Assembly (NCBI GenBank): GCA_949316495.1
Contig: OX439001.1
Coordinates: 28,545,386 to 28,609,385, forward strand
DNA length: 64,000 nucleotides
Direction: 5' to 3'
Origin: Amphiduros pacificus
Lineage: Eukaryota > Annelida > Polychaeta > Phyllodocida > Hesionidae
Part shown: positions 1 through 12,163 of the stretch, one piece after another
Numbering within the stretch: the stretch's first letter is position 1
Layout: the number at the start of each line of letters is the position of its first letter
The notes under the pieces: model-generated
Database searches by the model: none
The model's input: the letters and a program-made list of their open reading frames with translations, nothing else
What the model was told of the DNA's origin: nothing
Made by a program: the position numbers and the translations under genes

Positions 1-486
1 AATGCAGGCTCCAAGCTATCCAAGATATCAGCCCATGTCCTCCCCTCTCTTAGCCAGACCAGACGACTTTTTGTCTCTGACTCAAAGGAAAGGCACTATC
101 TCAGGCACAAATACAGTGTACCCGGTTCAGGAACTGCCAGATGGTATGCCATAGCCACTAGATACATGCCACTCCCCAGACTAGCTGAGAACCACAGATC
201 CCTACAGGTCACCATGCATAGACTTAGACTAGGCTACAAGTGCACTTGGGAATTGTTAGGAGATATGGATAGAGCCTGCGAGCATTGTAGTAGGCCCACC
301 AGTAAACCACTGTGGCACTACCTGCTAGAATGCTTTTACACAATGCCTCTTAGACAATATGACAATAGAGTATATGATGTGGAAGATGGCGCTGACCACA
401 CCCAGGCTGCAGCTGAGGTGGTCTATAATGCCTTAAACTTTGTGGATCTGCATTATATCCTGACTCAGTATCCTGTGCCCAGATAG
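1..486 (+). mobile_element. LINE ORF2, C-terminal end (cut by window edge)
   Basis: The frame is open from base 1 to the TAG at 484-486 and gives about 161 residues. The last third has a C-x2-C...H-x4-C cluster (CEHCS ... WHYLLEC) after an HRLRLGY segment. That pattern closes ORF2 of non-LTR retrotransposons of the I/R1/Jockey type, where a zinc knuckle follows the reverse transcriptase. The reverse transcriptase itself would lie left of the window. No stop interrupts the visible part, so this copy may be fairly young. Clade assignment is an inference; the zinc-knuckle reading is fairly firm. Confidence 0.7.
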
Positions 487-2213
487 GAACTGGAAAAGAT
501 CCCACTAGAACCCATGAAGTAGGCAGCCCGCATGACTGACTGACTGCGGATGGTCAATCAATGGTCACTTAAGAGATCGGGTCACAGTGGCCACTGGCTG
601 ATTCCCCGAGGACACATTGACTAATTAAAACGGAAACGAACCTGATCCTACCACTGGCTGCAATGATGGAATGTATGTCCTACATCCCTACATTGACAGC
701 CAGGGTAGATAAACCTAACACATTACTAACACATGCCACCCATAATAGTGAAAATGCCTGGCCTGGGTCACAGATTGCCGGCTCTGGTTTCACAAGAATG
801 ACCAACAGCGGTTGCAGAGATATTCAGTGTATATCCTGCCCATAGTCGGCTTTCAGTGCCCCAAATCGGGCCATTTGCACCGATAATCACACACCACCCA
901 CCCCATAGCAATTTCAAATAAACTATAATTAGGCATTTATACACATAATAAGATGGAACACATAATAATATAAATCTTCTGAATTATTCTGTCATCCAAA
1001 AGCAAACAAAACAAGCGTAAACAAAAAAGGTTCACTTTTGCCTATGGACACCCCACTGGGTAAAATGCAATTCTCACTACTTTTTAATCAAAATTTCTAC
1101 ATAACTTCTCATATATGCAACCCACACACAAAGTCTGAACACAACATAAAACCACCTCTAAACTCACAATGGGTAGGTCCCCCTTTGACAATGCCTGGTT
1201 AAATTGTCCCCAGCAAGGTTATTGCTCGCCCGCTCGGATTGGGCGTAAAACGTCGTGGTCCCGTGTATCTGACCCTATCCCAGAGCACGTTAAAGAACCC
1301 AGTAGCACTTATCGAAAAGAGTAGGGGGAACCCGGTGCGAATGGTCTCTGAAAAAAACCTTTCAGTTAACCAACTCACAACAACAATAGTCCATTTGTCA
1401 ATAGCAATAATCAATGACCAAATTTAACAATACATGATTGCAATTCACAGCAATCACACTGCAGGGCCGCCTCTCCAGGCTACGGCCCTCTTGCAATTTA
1501 ATATTGCATAGATTTCATTCATTCATTCTTTAATGTTCCATTTGTAAATTGCCCACAAAAAATATTTCATCCCTGCACATATCAGAAGATTGGTATTTGG
1601 AAAAATGGGTAGTCAATGCAAGCGTTGAGACTTGACCTGTGCCAAGAAGTCATGCATGATAATAAAATGAAAATCTCCATTACTGGTGACAGGTTTCGTT
1701 TCCATAAAAATGGAAAGAAAATCATGTTTTATGGAGTAGTATTACAGTATGAACCGAGAACTGATATTTGGCCTATTGGGCCGGACATTTCACTCAGGAA
1801 CAAAGATGAAAATATTGCAAATTTTGTCAGTTTAAAAGTGACCATATCAGAGTTGATGATGCCTATGCAACATATGATCCTGACAGTATTGTAGCTTTGT
1901 TCACAGCATCCTAAGCTTTACCCTGCATTCCATCGGTAGTACTCTCAATCCTTAAATCTCATAACTACCCCTGCCGCCATTGTCTTTTTTTATATAATCC
2001 CAACTATGGAATTACCACATTGTGCCGATTGACCAACATCAGCAACGCCCGAAAAGTAAAATATACATAGATAAATATGTATTGTTTTTCCATTGTAAAG
2101 ACCAATGAAGATCTTACAGCTAATAAACAATTTTGTAAATACCATTTACTTATTTACAATGCACATATCAGTTCATATACAATGTTGAAAAGATTGTTGA
2201 ATGTCTTTACAAT
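487..2213. other. Non-coding stretch, probable LINE 3' region plus old repeats
   Basis: The first few hundred bases after the LINE stop may be its 3' UTR; no poly(A) tail or target duplication could be placed. At about 1190-1360 there is a GC-richer block containing GAGCACGTTAAAGAACCCAG, which looks like repeat-derived sequence. Frames of 60-92 codons occur here, but none shows a protein motif or splice signals that I trust. Confidence 0.4.
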
Positions 2214-2308
2214 ATAATAATAATGATAATGATAACGATAACGATAACGATAACGATAACGATAACGATAACGATAACGATAACGATAACAATAACAATA
2301 ACAATAAC

Positions 2309-2343
<35 letters not shown>
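2214..2343. repeat. Compound microsatellite (GATAAC)n-(AATAAC)n-(AAT)n
   Basis: Uninterrupted GATAAC units grade into AATAAC and then AAT triplets. Frames through it read as Asn-Asp, Ile-Thr or Leu-Ser runs on both strands and are artefacts of the repeat. It abuts the downstream end of the LINE relic on the minus strand. Confidence 0.95.
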
Positions 2344-2344
2344 G

Positions 2345-2690
2345 CATCGTAAGCATCGCTCACCCATTTTCACTTGTAAGAGGTCCTTTATGTAAGACGG
2401 TGCCTTGCCGTTTAAGGCCTTCAAGACAGTTAAGGCAATTTTAAATTTAATTCTAGCATGTATTGGTAGCCAGTGTAAAGGAGTGGGTTAAGGTTAAGGC
2501 TGTTTTCTCATCTAGACATTTTCTGATGGATGCTAGATTTCTAATATGATAATATCCTTTCTTGCACATTTTCTTTATCTGGGCCCTCATATCCATTTTT
2601 TTCATCGAATATGATGCCCAGGTCAGTTATGGATGAGGAGGGTGATATGTGTGAATCGCCCACTCTTATAGTATTTATATCCCTATCTAG
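2345..2690 (-). mobile_element. LINE relic (CR1/L2/Jockey-like reverse transcriptase, C-terminal part)
   Basis: Read on the minus strand, the sequence gives in order TIRVGDSHI...SSITDLGIIFDE, then MDMRAQIKKMCKKGYYHIRN and IRKCLDEKTALTLTHSF, then LHWLPIHARIKFKIAL and VLKALNGKAPSYIKDLL. These are the standard blocks after the catalytic core of CR1/L2/Jockey-type reverse transcriptases. There is one frame change near 2600. The usual block between the THSF and LHWLPI segments is missing, so the copy is a 5'-truncated, internally deleted fossil. Confidence 0.8.
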
Positions 2691-2692
2691 GA

Positions 2693-2766
2693 TAGTGCTA
2701 GACTAAGTCTACTCCCAGACCCAAGATTTTAATTTTTGGTCTGGGAGTAGACTTAGTCTAGCGCTA
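2693..2766. repeat. Foldback (inverted repeat) with arms of about 30 bp
   Basis: The left arm (2693-2722) and right arm (2736-2766) are reverse complements apart from one base change and one extra C. They share the core GTCTACTCCCAGACC and flank a 13-base AT-rich loop. A third copy of one arm lies at 3053-3074 and a shorter, diverged one near 3094. This suggests the ends of a small inverted-repeat element rather than a gene terminator. Confidence 0.75.
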
Positions 2767-3534
2767 TACACATATGTAAAATTACTTCTATTCGATTCGT
2801 GGCTCTTGGAATTGCATATGAGAACTTTATTTACAGACTTTATAATTGATAAATTTCTACATCAGGATATTTTCAATATCCATGTGATTATGGAAGATAA
2901 CTGCAAATAGAAAACGATTTACCTTTTGTATCCCACATTCAATTATGTGGATAATCATTTCAGTGCCCCAACATTGAACAAGTAGATTGATACTCAAATA
3001 TTTTCTCATCACTATGAATATCGATATTATACCTGAATATATATTTTAATTTTTGGTCTGGGAGTAGACTTAGTTGATATATTCTTTTTCTAATTTTGGT
3101 CTGGAAAGAGACCTGTGCCTACAACAGCATCATGGTTAATTTCGAGACAGTCATACCACCAAGCCATAGATCACACTATATCTTTAAGAAGCATTTCAGT
3201 GAATGACAAATGAAATGTACTGAAGCCATCTGGTGTTAAAATGTATTTGACAATGGTCAACCCCCTCTTTTTAAGGAGATATTTATTACTATTTTCAAAT
3301 GATGTGCCCTCTGCAGCCCCAAAATACTTTCAGAAAAATAAGATATGATGATTGATCAATTTATTTTACAAATAAGAATTAGTACAAAGTGGAATACATG
3401 TAAACAAATACATATAGATATAGAAAAAATGACATGGAGCAGATTTTGCAAAAAATGCAATTACACCACAGAGAAAGTACTTTCAATGTGATGATGCAAA
3501 GATGCAAAGATGATCTAAATTCAATAAATGCAAC
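2767..3534. other. Non-coding, AT-rich
   Basis: Apart from the extra foldback arm at 3053-3074 I see no gene, RNA or clear repeat here. Confidence 0.5.
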
Positions 3535-3965
3535 TGTACTTATAAGATGTTTGCAAATTTTGGATTGTAAGTGACAAGAAAGGGTATAAAATGTCAAAAA
3601 TATGTTGAAAACTGTGGCTGCCATTTTTTACACCTTTATGGTACTATTTAACATACAGATCTCTTAGATATCTCTATTTGCATGTTCACGAGGTTATTTA
3701 GGACTTTTCAGAGTGAAAATATGTTCACTTCAAGCCAAGATATTAGCAAATCTTGGATCGTAAGTGAAACGAAATATCAAAGAATGTTTAAAATTGCACC
3801 TACCATCTTTTTTACACTTTTATGTTACTATATAACATTCAGTTCTCTCAGATATCTCTGTTTCCATGTTCCTGAAATTGTTTAGATACTGTTAGGACTT
3901 TTAAGGGTGAAAATAAGTTCACTTCAAGCAAATATATCAGCCACTGTTGGTTCATAAGTTACATT
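3535..3965. repeat. Diverged tandem duplication, period about 194 bp
   Basis: The motif TTGGATTGTAAGTGAC recurs, with changes, at about 3560, 3753 and 3947. The intervening DNA (a CACTTCAAGC segment, then TTTACAC-TTTATG, then a CTC-AGATATCTCT block) also repeats. About 2.1 copies with many substitutions, so old. Confidence 0.7.
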
Positions 3966-4265
3966 GGGAAAGAGACCCATTTCTTGACAGTTCTTGTCAA
4001 ATTCTGTTTGACAACTTTTTAATTCGCTGAGTTATAAATTAGATACTGATTGGAATTCAGTTGGTGACCTATAAATCTGGTTCCTGGAAAGTTACCATTG
4101 GACAGAAAACACTCACACAGCAGATGAGCGGGCAGGACCAGGATACTTGTGTGTCTTACTAAACATTATTTAAACACACTTGTAACACATTGAATTTTCC
4201 TCCAAAAAACATCAACTCCAAGGATATACATTTTACTGTAACAGTAAAATGTGATCTGATTAAAA

Positions 4266-5607
4266 AGGTCTGACCATCAAGGTCAAATATAATATATAAC
4301 TTACATTGTCTTTTGTTTATTTCAGAGATGCTAGACAGGGTCAATGCCAAGATCAGTCTACATACTGTTCTCACAAGGGCTGTGATTTATATGGTTTTGT
4401 TTCGTTTCATATCTACTTATTTTGATGCAAGGTCATTGACAAGAAACATACTCTGATGTTCAGTCTGTTTTGTTTCAGGATTGCTGGTTTCAAATAAAGG
4501 TCAATGACCTTCCAACAGTTTATGCAATGTTCATACAAGGACTCAGATTAAAAGGTTTACATATATCATGGATTGATATACCTTGCATTTTGTCTTCTTT
4601 CAGGACTACTTGTTTTGATACAAGGTCAATGACCTTTTCTGTTTGATCGAAAGAGTCACAAATTATTCAATATTTTATAAACTGTAATCTACCTTTTTAT
4701 GTCATTTTGTTTCACCTTTTTATTTTATTTTGTTTGACCTGAAAGGTCAATGACCTTTCACTATTCTTTGCACTAACAAAGGCCTTAATTGACAAGTTCT
4801 CAATGATACCAACTACTGAAAAAGGTCCTTGATTTAGAAGATGACACACAATTAAATAGCATGATGTGCCTTGTCCTGCTTCACTATTGATTGTTCCCAT
4901 GTTAGAGCATTAACCTTTTTATGTCAATGACATTTTGCTGTTTGTGCATTATTATAATAAGGGCTCTGATCCAAGGATAAATATCCTGATTTTAATAATG
5001 TTTCAGGGCTGCTATTCAGGGCTGCTATATGGGCACAGCTCTAACAAGGGACTTGATTGAAAAGGTTTCAGGATATTGTTTTGTTGTAAGGCTCCTTGTC
5101 TCCTGTCAAGGACAATGAACCTGTATTTTAGAAAACTTTTTGTGCAGAAAAGGTCAATGACCTTTTACCATTTTTGAAAATGTCTTTCAAATGTGTATGT
5201 TATTCTTATTTCTTTAAATTACTTCAAATAAAGATATACCCTTTTCTCTCAAATAAAGATATAGCCTTTTCTCTCTCATTATATATTAAAGATTTTGTAA
5301 ATTGCCAATTTACAGTTTGTAAATGTGCTTGAAAGGTCATGTTAATTTCAAATTTACTTCAACAATATTTAAATTACTTCAAATAAAGATATACCCTTTT
5401 CTCTCAAATAAAGATATAGCCTTTTCTCTCTCATTATATATTAAAGATTTTGTAAATTGCCAATTTACAGTTTGTAAATGTGCTTGAAAGGTCATGTTAA
5501 TTTCAAATTTACTTCAACAATATTTACACATTAGCCTTTTGTAAATCTCACTTTTCACTCAGTGCAGGTCACGACCTGTGATCAAGTGTCTGACCTTGAC
5601 ATTGACC
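4266..5607. promoter_or_regulatory. Cluster of palindromic nuclear-receptor-type sites (AGGTCA-A-TGACCT)
   Basis: The 15-base perfect palindrome AAGGTCAATGACCTT (plus its central base) occurs at 4497-4511, 4622-4636, 4743-4757 and 5150-5164; the last copy extends to 19 bases. It is an inverted repeat of the AGGTCA half-site with a one-base spacer (IR1), the layout known for FXR and ecdysone-receptor elements. Degenerate versions lie near 4332, 4431 and 4920. Extended half-sites TCAAGGTCA (4277-4285) and TGACCTTGA (5591-5599) and a CAGGTCACGACCTG palindrome (5565-5578) also occur. Flanking words such as TTTCAGGA and ACAAGG recur, so the sites sit in a diverged tandem repeat. Whether any receptor binds here is unknown. 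Confidence 0.5.
5216..5525. repeat. Recent tandem duplication, 2 x 155 bp
   Basis: The block starting ACTTCAAATAAAGATATACC at 5221 restarts at 5376 and is almost identical through the CAACAATATTT end of each copy. Each copy also contains an internal duplication of the AAATAAAGATATA-CCTTTTCTCTC phrase. Confidence 0.9.
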
Positions 5608-7228
5608 AATCAGTAAAGTTGTCAGAAAAAACGCCGAATCACTTCCTCAATTCATTCCTCAATCAGTCCACAGCCTGATTTTTATGAAAAGTCATGTTTT
5701 GCAGCTTGTAGTGACGCACTTCTTTGCTAGTCACGACAGGGATTAACATGAAAGATAAGTCCTGAAATGAAGGGTACAATTTAAAGATTCGACATTTAAA
5801 TACACAAATTATAGCTGTACCTCTTTCAAAGAAATATATGATCAGAAATAAACAGAATAAATTCAAAATGAAAATTTAAAAAGGTTTGTGTTATGTTAGG
5901 TTTGATTGTACGGGGAAGTAGCTGAAAACCTTAGAACCTTCTCATAAGTGTCGAACAAACATACAATTCTGCCCTCCTATACCAGAAGGCAATTATGGTC
6001 AACTTGATATTTTGCTTTAAAGAATAAAAACCATTTTCCTGTTGGCTCCATCAATAACTGCCCTCTTGCAGTATTTCAGTATTTTTCTATTTTTAATTTA
6101 TAATATAATACACTCAGTGATATGAAAACAGGCAATTAAATAGCCAGTGGGTGGACAATATGAAATAAAGAAATAACTATCTTTCGTCATTGACTGCCTT
6201 TTATCATTGCAGGGCAGAATTTACCGAAATAAACCACTCCAAAATATACATGTTTCTGTGAGGAAAGATGCTTGATATCTGGCACAAATCATGAAGGAAT
6301 GGAGAAGCGAATTGAGGTATTAATGTTTAAAAATCTTTAGTTTCTAGCATATTGTTGTTTTACAAATCTGGTATATCTAATAAAAAGCAAATTCTAAAAG
6401 TCTAATAGAGTGTGAAGAGTAATGTGTTTGAAAAGCATTCACACCTTTTGATGGGGGGTGGAAACCAATTGTGATTGTGGCAGTCAAGCATTGAAGAAAA
6501 GATGGCCGAAAAGTTGAAAGTTGCCTCCGAATATATTCAGGGCCTTACGTTAATGGGTTGGTCTTCCTAAAAATGGCGCATTGCAATGGCGCATTGCATA
6601 TGAAGCTGACGGTAAGCATATTAAAATGAAGCTTACATCAATTGATAGTTTGATATGGATTGATAGTTTCTTATTTATTGAATCAAGCCCTATATATATA
6701 TATAATATCGCCTATTTTCGTGATGTTCATACAGTTCTAATAAAGATTCAAAAGACATGTCAAATCACGTTAGTATATTCAGACATGACTGGATGTATTC
6801 TAGTGCTGGGGTAGCTCTGACAATGGAGCCATGTATAAGTCTGGTTGGGCTCTCACAATACATATCATGCTGTTCGATTAGTATTGCCTTGTTACAGGCC
6901 TCCATATGATAGGGATGATGCTTTCCTTATGTGCAAACTCTCTGCTTCACTGTCCGCCTGCAACACAACCCCTGAACCCGGCACGGCCGCACATTGTTAC
7001 TGATGGCGCTGGTAAGCATTATCTAGTCTACATAAAGCATACGAAGTGGCCCTGTGTCACCCTCACACAATCCCTGCTCAAGTCCATCTCACTGCAGATC
7101 TACTCAGAACATGAGCTTTAAGGCCTCACTCAAATCTATTCATTTATAACCGGGGAGCTGTCTAAATGCAATATGAGCCGCTATGAATACCATTCTCAGT
7201 CCAAACATGGAAGGAGCAAAGGGCTTCT
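5608..7228. other. Mostly non-coding, one exon-like block
   Basis: AT-rich sequence without recognisable repeats, apart from a short duplicated ATGGCGCATTGCA near 6573-6600. A GC-richer, exon-like block at 6898-7011 is listed separately. Confidence 0.5.
6898..7011 (+). other. Possible internal exon of unknown gene
   Basis: A GC-rich block is bounded by TTGTTACAG on the left and CTG followed by GTAAGC on the right, both good splice-site matches. It is 114 bases, a multiple of three. One frame is open throughout (LHMIGMMLSLCANSLLHCPP... to VTDGA). Another reads PPYDRDDAFLMCKLSASL before a stop near the end. I recognise no family and found no partner exon nearby, so this may equally be a non-coding exon or chance. 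Confidence 0.25.
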
Positions 7229-7929
7229 TCTTAACATGTGAGGAGTGAGGTCCTCCTTCTTAACATGTGAGGAGTAAGGTCCTCCTTCTTAACATGTGAG
7301 GAGTAAGGTCCTCCTTCTTAACATGAGAGGAGTAAGGTCCTCCTTCTTAACATGTGAGGAGTAAGGTCCTCCTTCTTAACATGTGAGGAGTGAGGTCCTC
7401 CTTCTTAACATGTGAGGAGTGAGGTCCTTCTTCTTAACATGTGAGGAGTGAGGTCCTCCTTCTTAACATGTGAGGAGTAAGGTCCTCCTTCTTAACATGA
7501 GAGGAGTTAGGTCCTTCTTCTTAACATGAGAGGAGTAAGGTCCTCCTTCTTAACATGTGAGGAGTAAGGTCCTCCTTCTTAACATGTGAGGAGTAAGGTC
7601 CTTCTTCTTAACATGTGAGTAAGGTCCTTCTTCTTAACATGTGAGGAGTAAGGTCCTCCTTCTTAACATGTGAGGAGTTAGGTCCTCCTTCTTAACATAT
7701 GAGGAGTAAGGTCCTCCTTCTTAACATGAGAGGAGTAAGGTCCTCCTTCTTAACATGTGAGGAGTAAGGTCCTCCTTCCTAACATGTGAAGAGTGAGGGC
7801 CTCCTTCTTAACGTGGCAGGAGTAAGGTGTGAGGAGTAAGGTCCTCCTTCTTAACATGAGAGGAGTAAGGTCCTCCTTCTTAACATGTGAGGAGTAAGGT
7901 CCTCCTTCTTAACATGTGAAGAGTGAGGG

Positions 7930-7931
<2 letters not shown>
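7229..7931. repeat. 29-bp minisatellite, about 24 copies
   Basis: The unit begins AACATGTGAGGAGTAAGGTC and ends CTCCTTCTT. Copies differ by a few substitutions (GTGAGG/GAGAGG, AGTAAGG/AGTGAGG, CTCC/CTTC), with short or altered units near 7610 and 7790-7830. It runs directly into (TA)n. Confidence 0.95.
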
Positions 7932-8357
<426 letters not shown>

Positions 8358-8805
8358 GTATAAGCGTAAATCGACACCCCAGAACCTATTATGTCAGCCA
8401 TGAAAAGTGTAAAGGAATATTAAAATATTCAATCGGGGATATAGAGTTCATATTACACACTGAACATTTGATGGAATAACAAACGAAGATACATAGCCAG
8501 GTCAGCTTAACAAAAGGTGAACTCTTCCACATCACACCAAGAATCATATTTTAATTTCTCTGTTGAATGTCTGGGGGCGAAGTGTGATGAAATGAATGTT
8601 CCATAGAAAAGAACGATTAATTGAGCAATGAGATAACTAAGTAGCATCTGATCAATGACCTCAGTGGCAAATAAAGGAGAGTTGGGGATATGGCCATGCA
8701 TAGCAACATTTTCCATATGTTCAAACAGTTGTTGCTTGAAGACTGCGGATGACACATTGTTAATGAAAGATGTATGCCATAACTGGATGAGATCTGCTTT
8801 TATTG
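8358..8805. other. Non-coding, nothing recognised
   Basis: No gene, repeat or RNA signal seen; an 82-codon minus-strand frame lacks any recognisable motif. Confidence 0.5.
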
Positions 8806-9249
8806 TAAAACATAGGCCAGTAGCCTAAGAGCTGTGCTGATCATTCCTTTTTTGTAATGTTTGTGAACATTTCCTGCAAATTGCTTCGTAAATTGCTTCA
8901 TAAATGATCACTTAAACCCTTTTCCAGGCCGGCCTTGAGCAGATGATTATTTGGGCCAATCAAAATGCACATTACATATTGAATTTGTCATTTCGATTCT
9001 AATTGGCTGACATTTGTGTTTTTAATGACATCCGCCTTGACAACTCAATAATAGCTGCATCAGAATGAATTGCAAATTATGAAAAATGGAAAATATATAG
9101 AATTGCCCCTCTGCTGTTTGTAGGTAAGATTTACATTTTCAAAGAACTCCGACCAGTAAGAACGGGGAAGATCAAAGTTGATGGACAGACAGAATGACAG
9201 AAAATTTCTCCCCGTCACTGCAGAAGCTATGCATAGCAGAGATAAAACT
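8806..9249 (+). repeat. Dispersed repeat family, copy A
   Basis: About 445 bp, from AAACATAGGCCAGTAGCCT to GAAGCTATGCATAGCAGAGA. Shared landmarks with the other copies are TGCTGATC, the AATGATCACTTAAA block, CAATCAAAATGCACATTAC, GATTCTAATTGGCTGA, and a run ending in a GACAGAATGACA...CTGCAGAAGCTATGCATAGC segment. No open frame, no clear inverted ends. Family name not recognised; probably a non-autonomous element. Confidence 0.75.
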
Positions 9250-11542
9250 AATCGCAAAGCAGAGATGTGCACATGGCAATAATTAATGTTTTCGGAAGAT
9301 AATGTGGCAAGTATTGTACAAAATTTGTGTTGCCACATTAATCTGATGACTGATACCATGATATTTGAATTCCAAAGATCAGGGGCATTATGGGTTATAC
9401 ATAAGAGCCATAAGAGCCATCTTGCTGTGTCTCAAATGTTGTACATGCAGTTATAAGCCATTAATGATATAGTTTACCATTCACATTCTCTATTTTTGAT
9501 TAACCAAATTGTGATGTATTATACTGAAATCCAAAAACCTCTCTTTTGAATCTTAAACAATTCAAATATGTCATCAGAGTGGATCGAGGAGGTAAATATT
9601 CAAATTTAAGCAGGCTTATTAGAGTTATGCAAATTTGAAATTCTTTTTCATTTCACATTTATAAGACTACCAGTAAGGTGCTCTAGAAACATCATCACTT
9701 ATTTCAAGTTAAACTATCAGGCACATGCCATGGTTATTTTTGGGTATCTTTACTCAGGCTCTTGACAGTAATCACGGTTCACTGGTGATACTTTGTTGAG
9801 ATGACATGGTCTAATTTTACTTTAAGGAAAATTGTTTCTGAATGCTTATGTTAAATATCTTCACATTGCTGACATTTTCTGTGGCATTAACTCATTAACT
9901 AATGGAGACCTTACAATAATAGCATCTGACTGACAGGAGATGAGGAAGAGTTTAGGAAAGCTAAACGCCTATGCGTGTCAGATATCGAAAGGTAGTGGTC
10001 TTTTGTTGATGATCAGTGTGATGGAAACTATGACCTGTCCTGTGTTGACTTTTAGCAAGCATTAGACCAAGCAGAGAACGTGTTACATGCAAAGCTATTG
10101 TCCCCATGTGACAGATAAACACGCTATTATTCTAACATGATATTTATTGCAGACAGGTGCACAATTACATAAGAATGGCAGCATGTCAAATATATAGATT
10201 CACACAGGTGTATCTCATCTATTCTATGTGGTTTTATATGTTTAAACAAAACTTAAAATTAAGGGAAAAAGAACAGATGTAAGCCATTGTCAGAGAAGCT
10301 TTGTGCCATATAAAACATCCTGGTGATGAATGAACATTTCTAGAATAATGAATAAGAATAGGTAAGTAAGAGTATATATGTGAAGGTAGTATTGTTTAAT
10401 CAAGGAATACAAAGAGTATTGTTTAAAAGATACAATTGTGCAAACTGTTTTGTGATGGGGGTCATTATTTCATGTACCTGCAGCTACATTACTCCCGCGT
10501 TGCATGACGATCAGGCAGCACAGTGGCGCCCCCATGGTCCATTATTTTCTGTCGCCATGGTTACCTTCAGATATACGCCTCCCAATGGAGGTGTCTGATC
10601 ATTTGACGGTCACAGTTAATCTAATGTAAAGGTGATATATCAACGAACTATTCTGTTCAGTTTAGACACTGTGAATAGTGTCTCACACTACATAGTTAGT
10701 CCATCGAGACAAAACCCACCGCGCTATTAATGGAGCAAGTCGCCAAGCAGATGGTTCTATAAAGTTAGTAAATGTCAGATTTTATGCAGACATATTTATA
10801 AATATTAAAAATCTCTAGTTACCATCCTTCACTAAATGCAGGCCGGACTCACCCATATTTGTTACATTTTTCATTATCATATTTTTGGGCTTAAATTTAA
10901 TGTGAATGCATCTCTGAGACATCCGTAATTCAATAAAAATACAATCAGCCACAATATTATGTTTATTCCAAATTTGTAAAACATTCAAAAAAGTGAAAAG
11001 CAATGATAGATGGCACTCTTTGAGGGAAAACGATATTGATGTATTGAAAAACGTATCACAATATGTACACATTCCAACAATTTTGAATTCTTGTCAAATC
11101 ATTAGTTGAATGTTTTTGACATAGAAAAATATGGAAATGTTTTGTATGAATTATTTTGATTAGTATAGATTATTTATACCAGTTTTTTATCCATCGACAA
11201 CCAAACTGATATCCACCAATGAATACAAAAAATATTCCTTTTTTTAAACTATTTAAATAACATTTGATTTGTTTCAAACATTGAACTTAAAAACTGTCTA
11301 TATGAATGCTGCACTCGTCTTCAAAGTGGCAGGTTGATGTATAAAAAAGCAAGAACAAAAACAATTATTTATTTGCTAACTTTTAATCTGAGTAATATTC
11401 AAGGATGTTTCCATGAAATGGGCTATTTTGATATTAATAATTGAATGGGATGCAGTCAGGTCATGCATGTCCATGAAAACATCTCGCGTGTAAATCCAAC
11501 CTCACCTTATTTACAATGAATATATCTTATTTTCCTGTTACT
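9250..11542. other. Long non-coding stretch with one GC-rich patch
   Basis: AT-rich sequence without recognisable genes or repeats. The exception is a GC-richer patch at about 10,490-10,610 that carries an RFX X-box-like palindrome, GTCGCCATGGTTAC (10,551-10,564), and may be a regulatory element or an unrecognised exon. Frames at 9060-9359 and 10,815-11,072 (minus) show no domain. Confidence 0.45.
10551..10564. promoter_or_regulatory. RFX X-box-like motif
   Basis: GTCGCCATGGTTAC fits the X-box pattern of two imperfect half-sites (GTNRCC and RGYAAC) separated by AT. It lies in the only GC-rich patch of this 2-kb interval. Known X-boxes control ciliary genes, but no gene start is visible next to this one. 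Confidence 0.3.
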
Positions 11543-11850
11543 AAAACATAGGTCAGTGGCCTTATGCTGATCATTGCCTTTTTGTAGTGTTTTGAAGATT
11601 TTTTGAAAACTGCTTCACAAATGATCATTTAAATCCTTTCCCAGCCCAGATGAAATATTTGACCGATTAAAATGCATGTTCATACAGAATCATCTTGATT
11701 CTCACTGGCTAATATTTGTCATGGTATTCAAAATGACAGCCTCACTTACAAATCAATGATTGATGTTAGATTTTTCAAAAACTCATCAAAAAATGGGAAA
11801 GATTCTGGGCCTTATGGAAAAAGATAGATTTGGTCCCCGGAAAATACATC
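11543..11850 (+). repeat. Dispersed repeat family, copy B (3' truncated)
   Basis: It starts AAACATAGGTCAGTGGCCTT and shares TGCTGATCATTGC, the AATGATCATTTAAATCC block, the GATTAAAATGCATG block and GATTCTCACTGGCTAATATTTG with copy A. Similarity fades after about 11,850, so the 3' end is missing or strongly diverged. The following 300 bp include a G-rich patch (11,910-12,000) without other features. Confidence 0.65.
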
Positions 11851-12163
11851 ATCGTCTCTGCTCAATACAATGGACGGACAGTGACTGGCGGGGAAGCGTC
11901 AGTTGAGGGTTGGGGAGGGGGGGATCCCTGCGACAGTGAAAAAATAGGCTTTTGGCAGGGGAGCACCAGTGTTGTGGGCGACAGTTGCGGGGGGGGGCGA
12001 CAATGTAGGGTTAATTTTTTACTGCTATTTTACATACTCTATTGTTCAAAATTTAATTAGTATCATGCATCATTTCTGTTATTCTGTTCAGCTGTTGTCT
12101 GGTGCTTGTCATTGCAAAAAAATCAAGTAATTTGCAAGAGAATGGGCAATGTGATGTGTCTCG

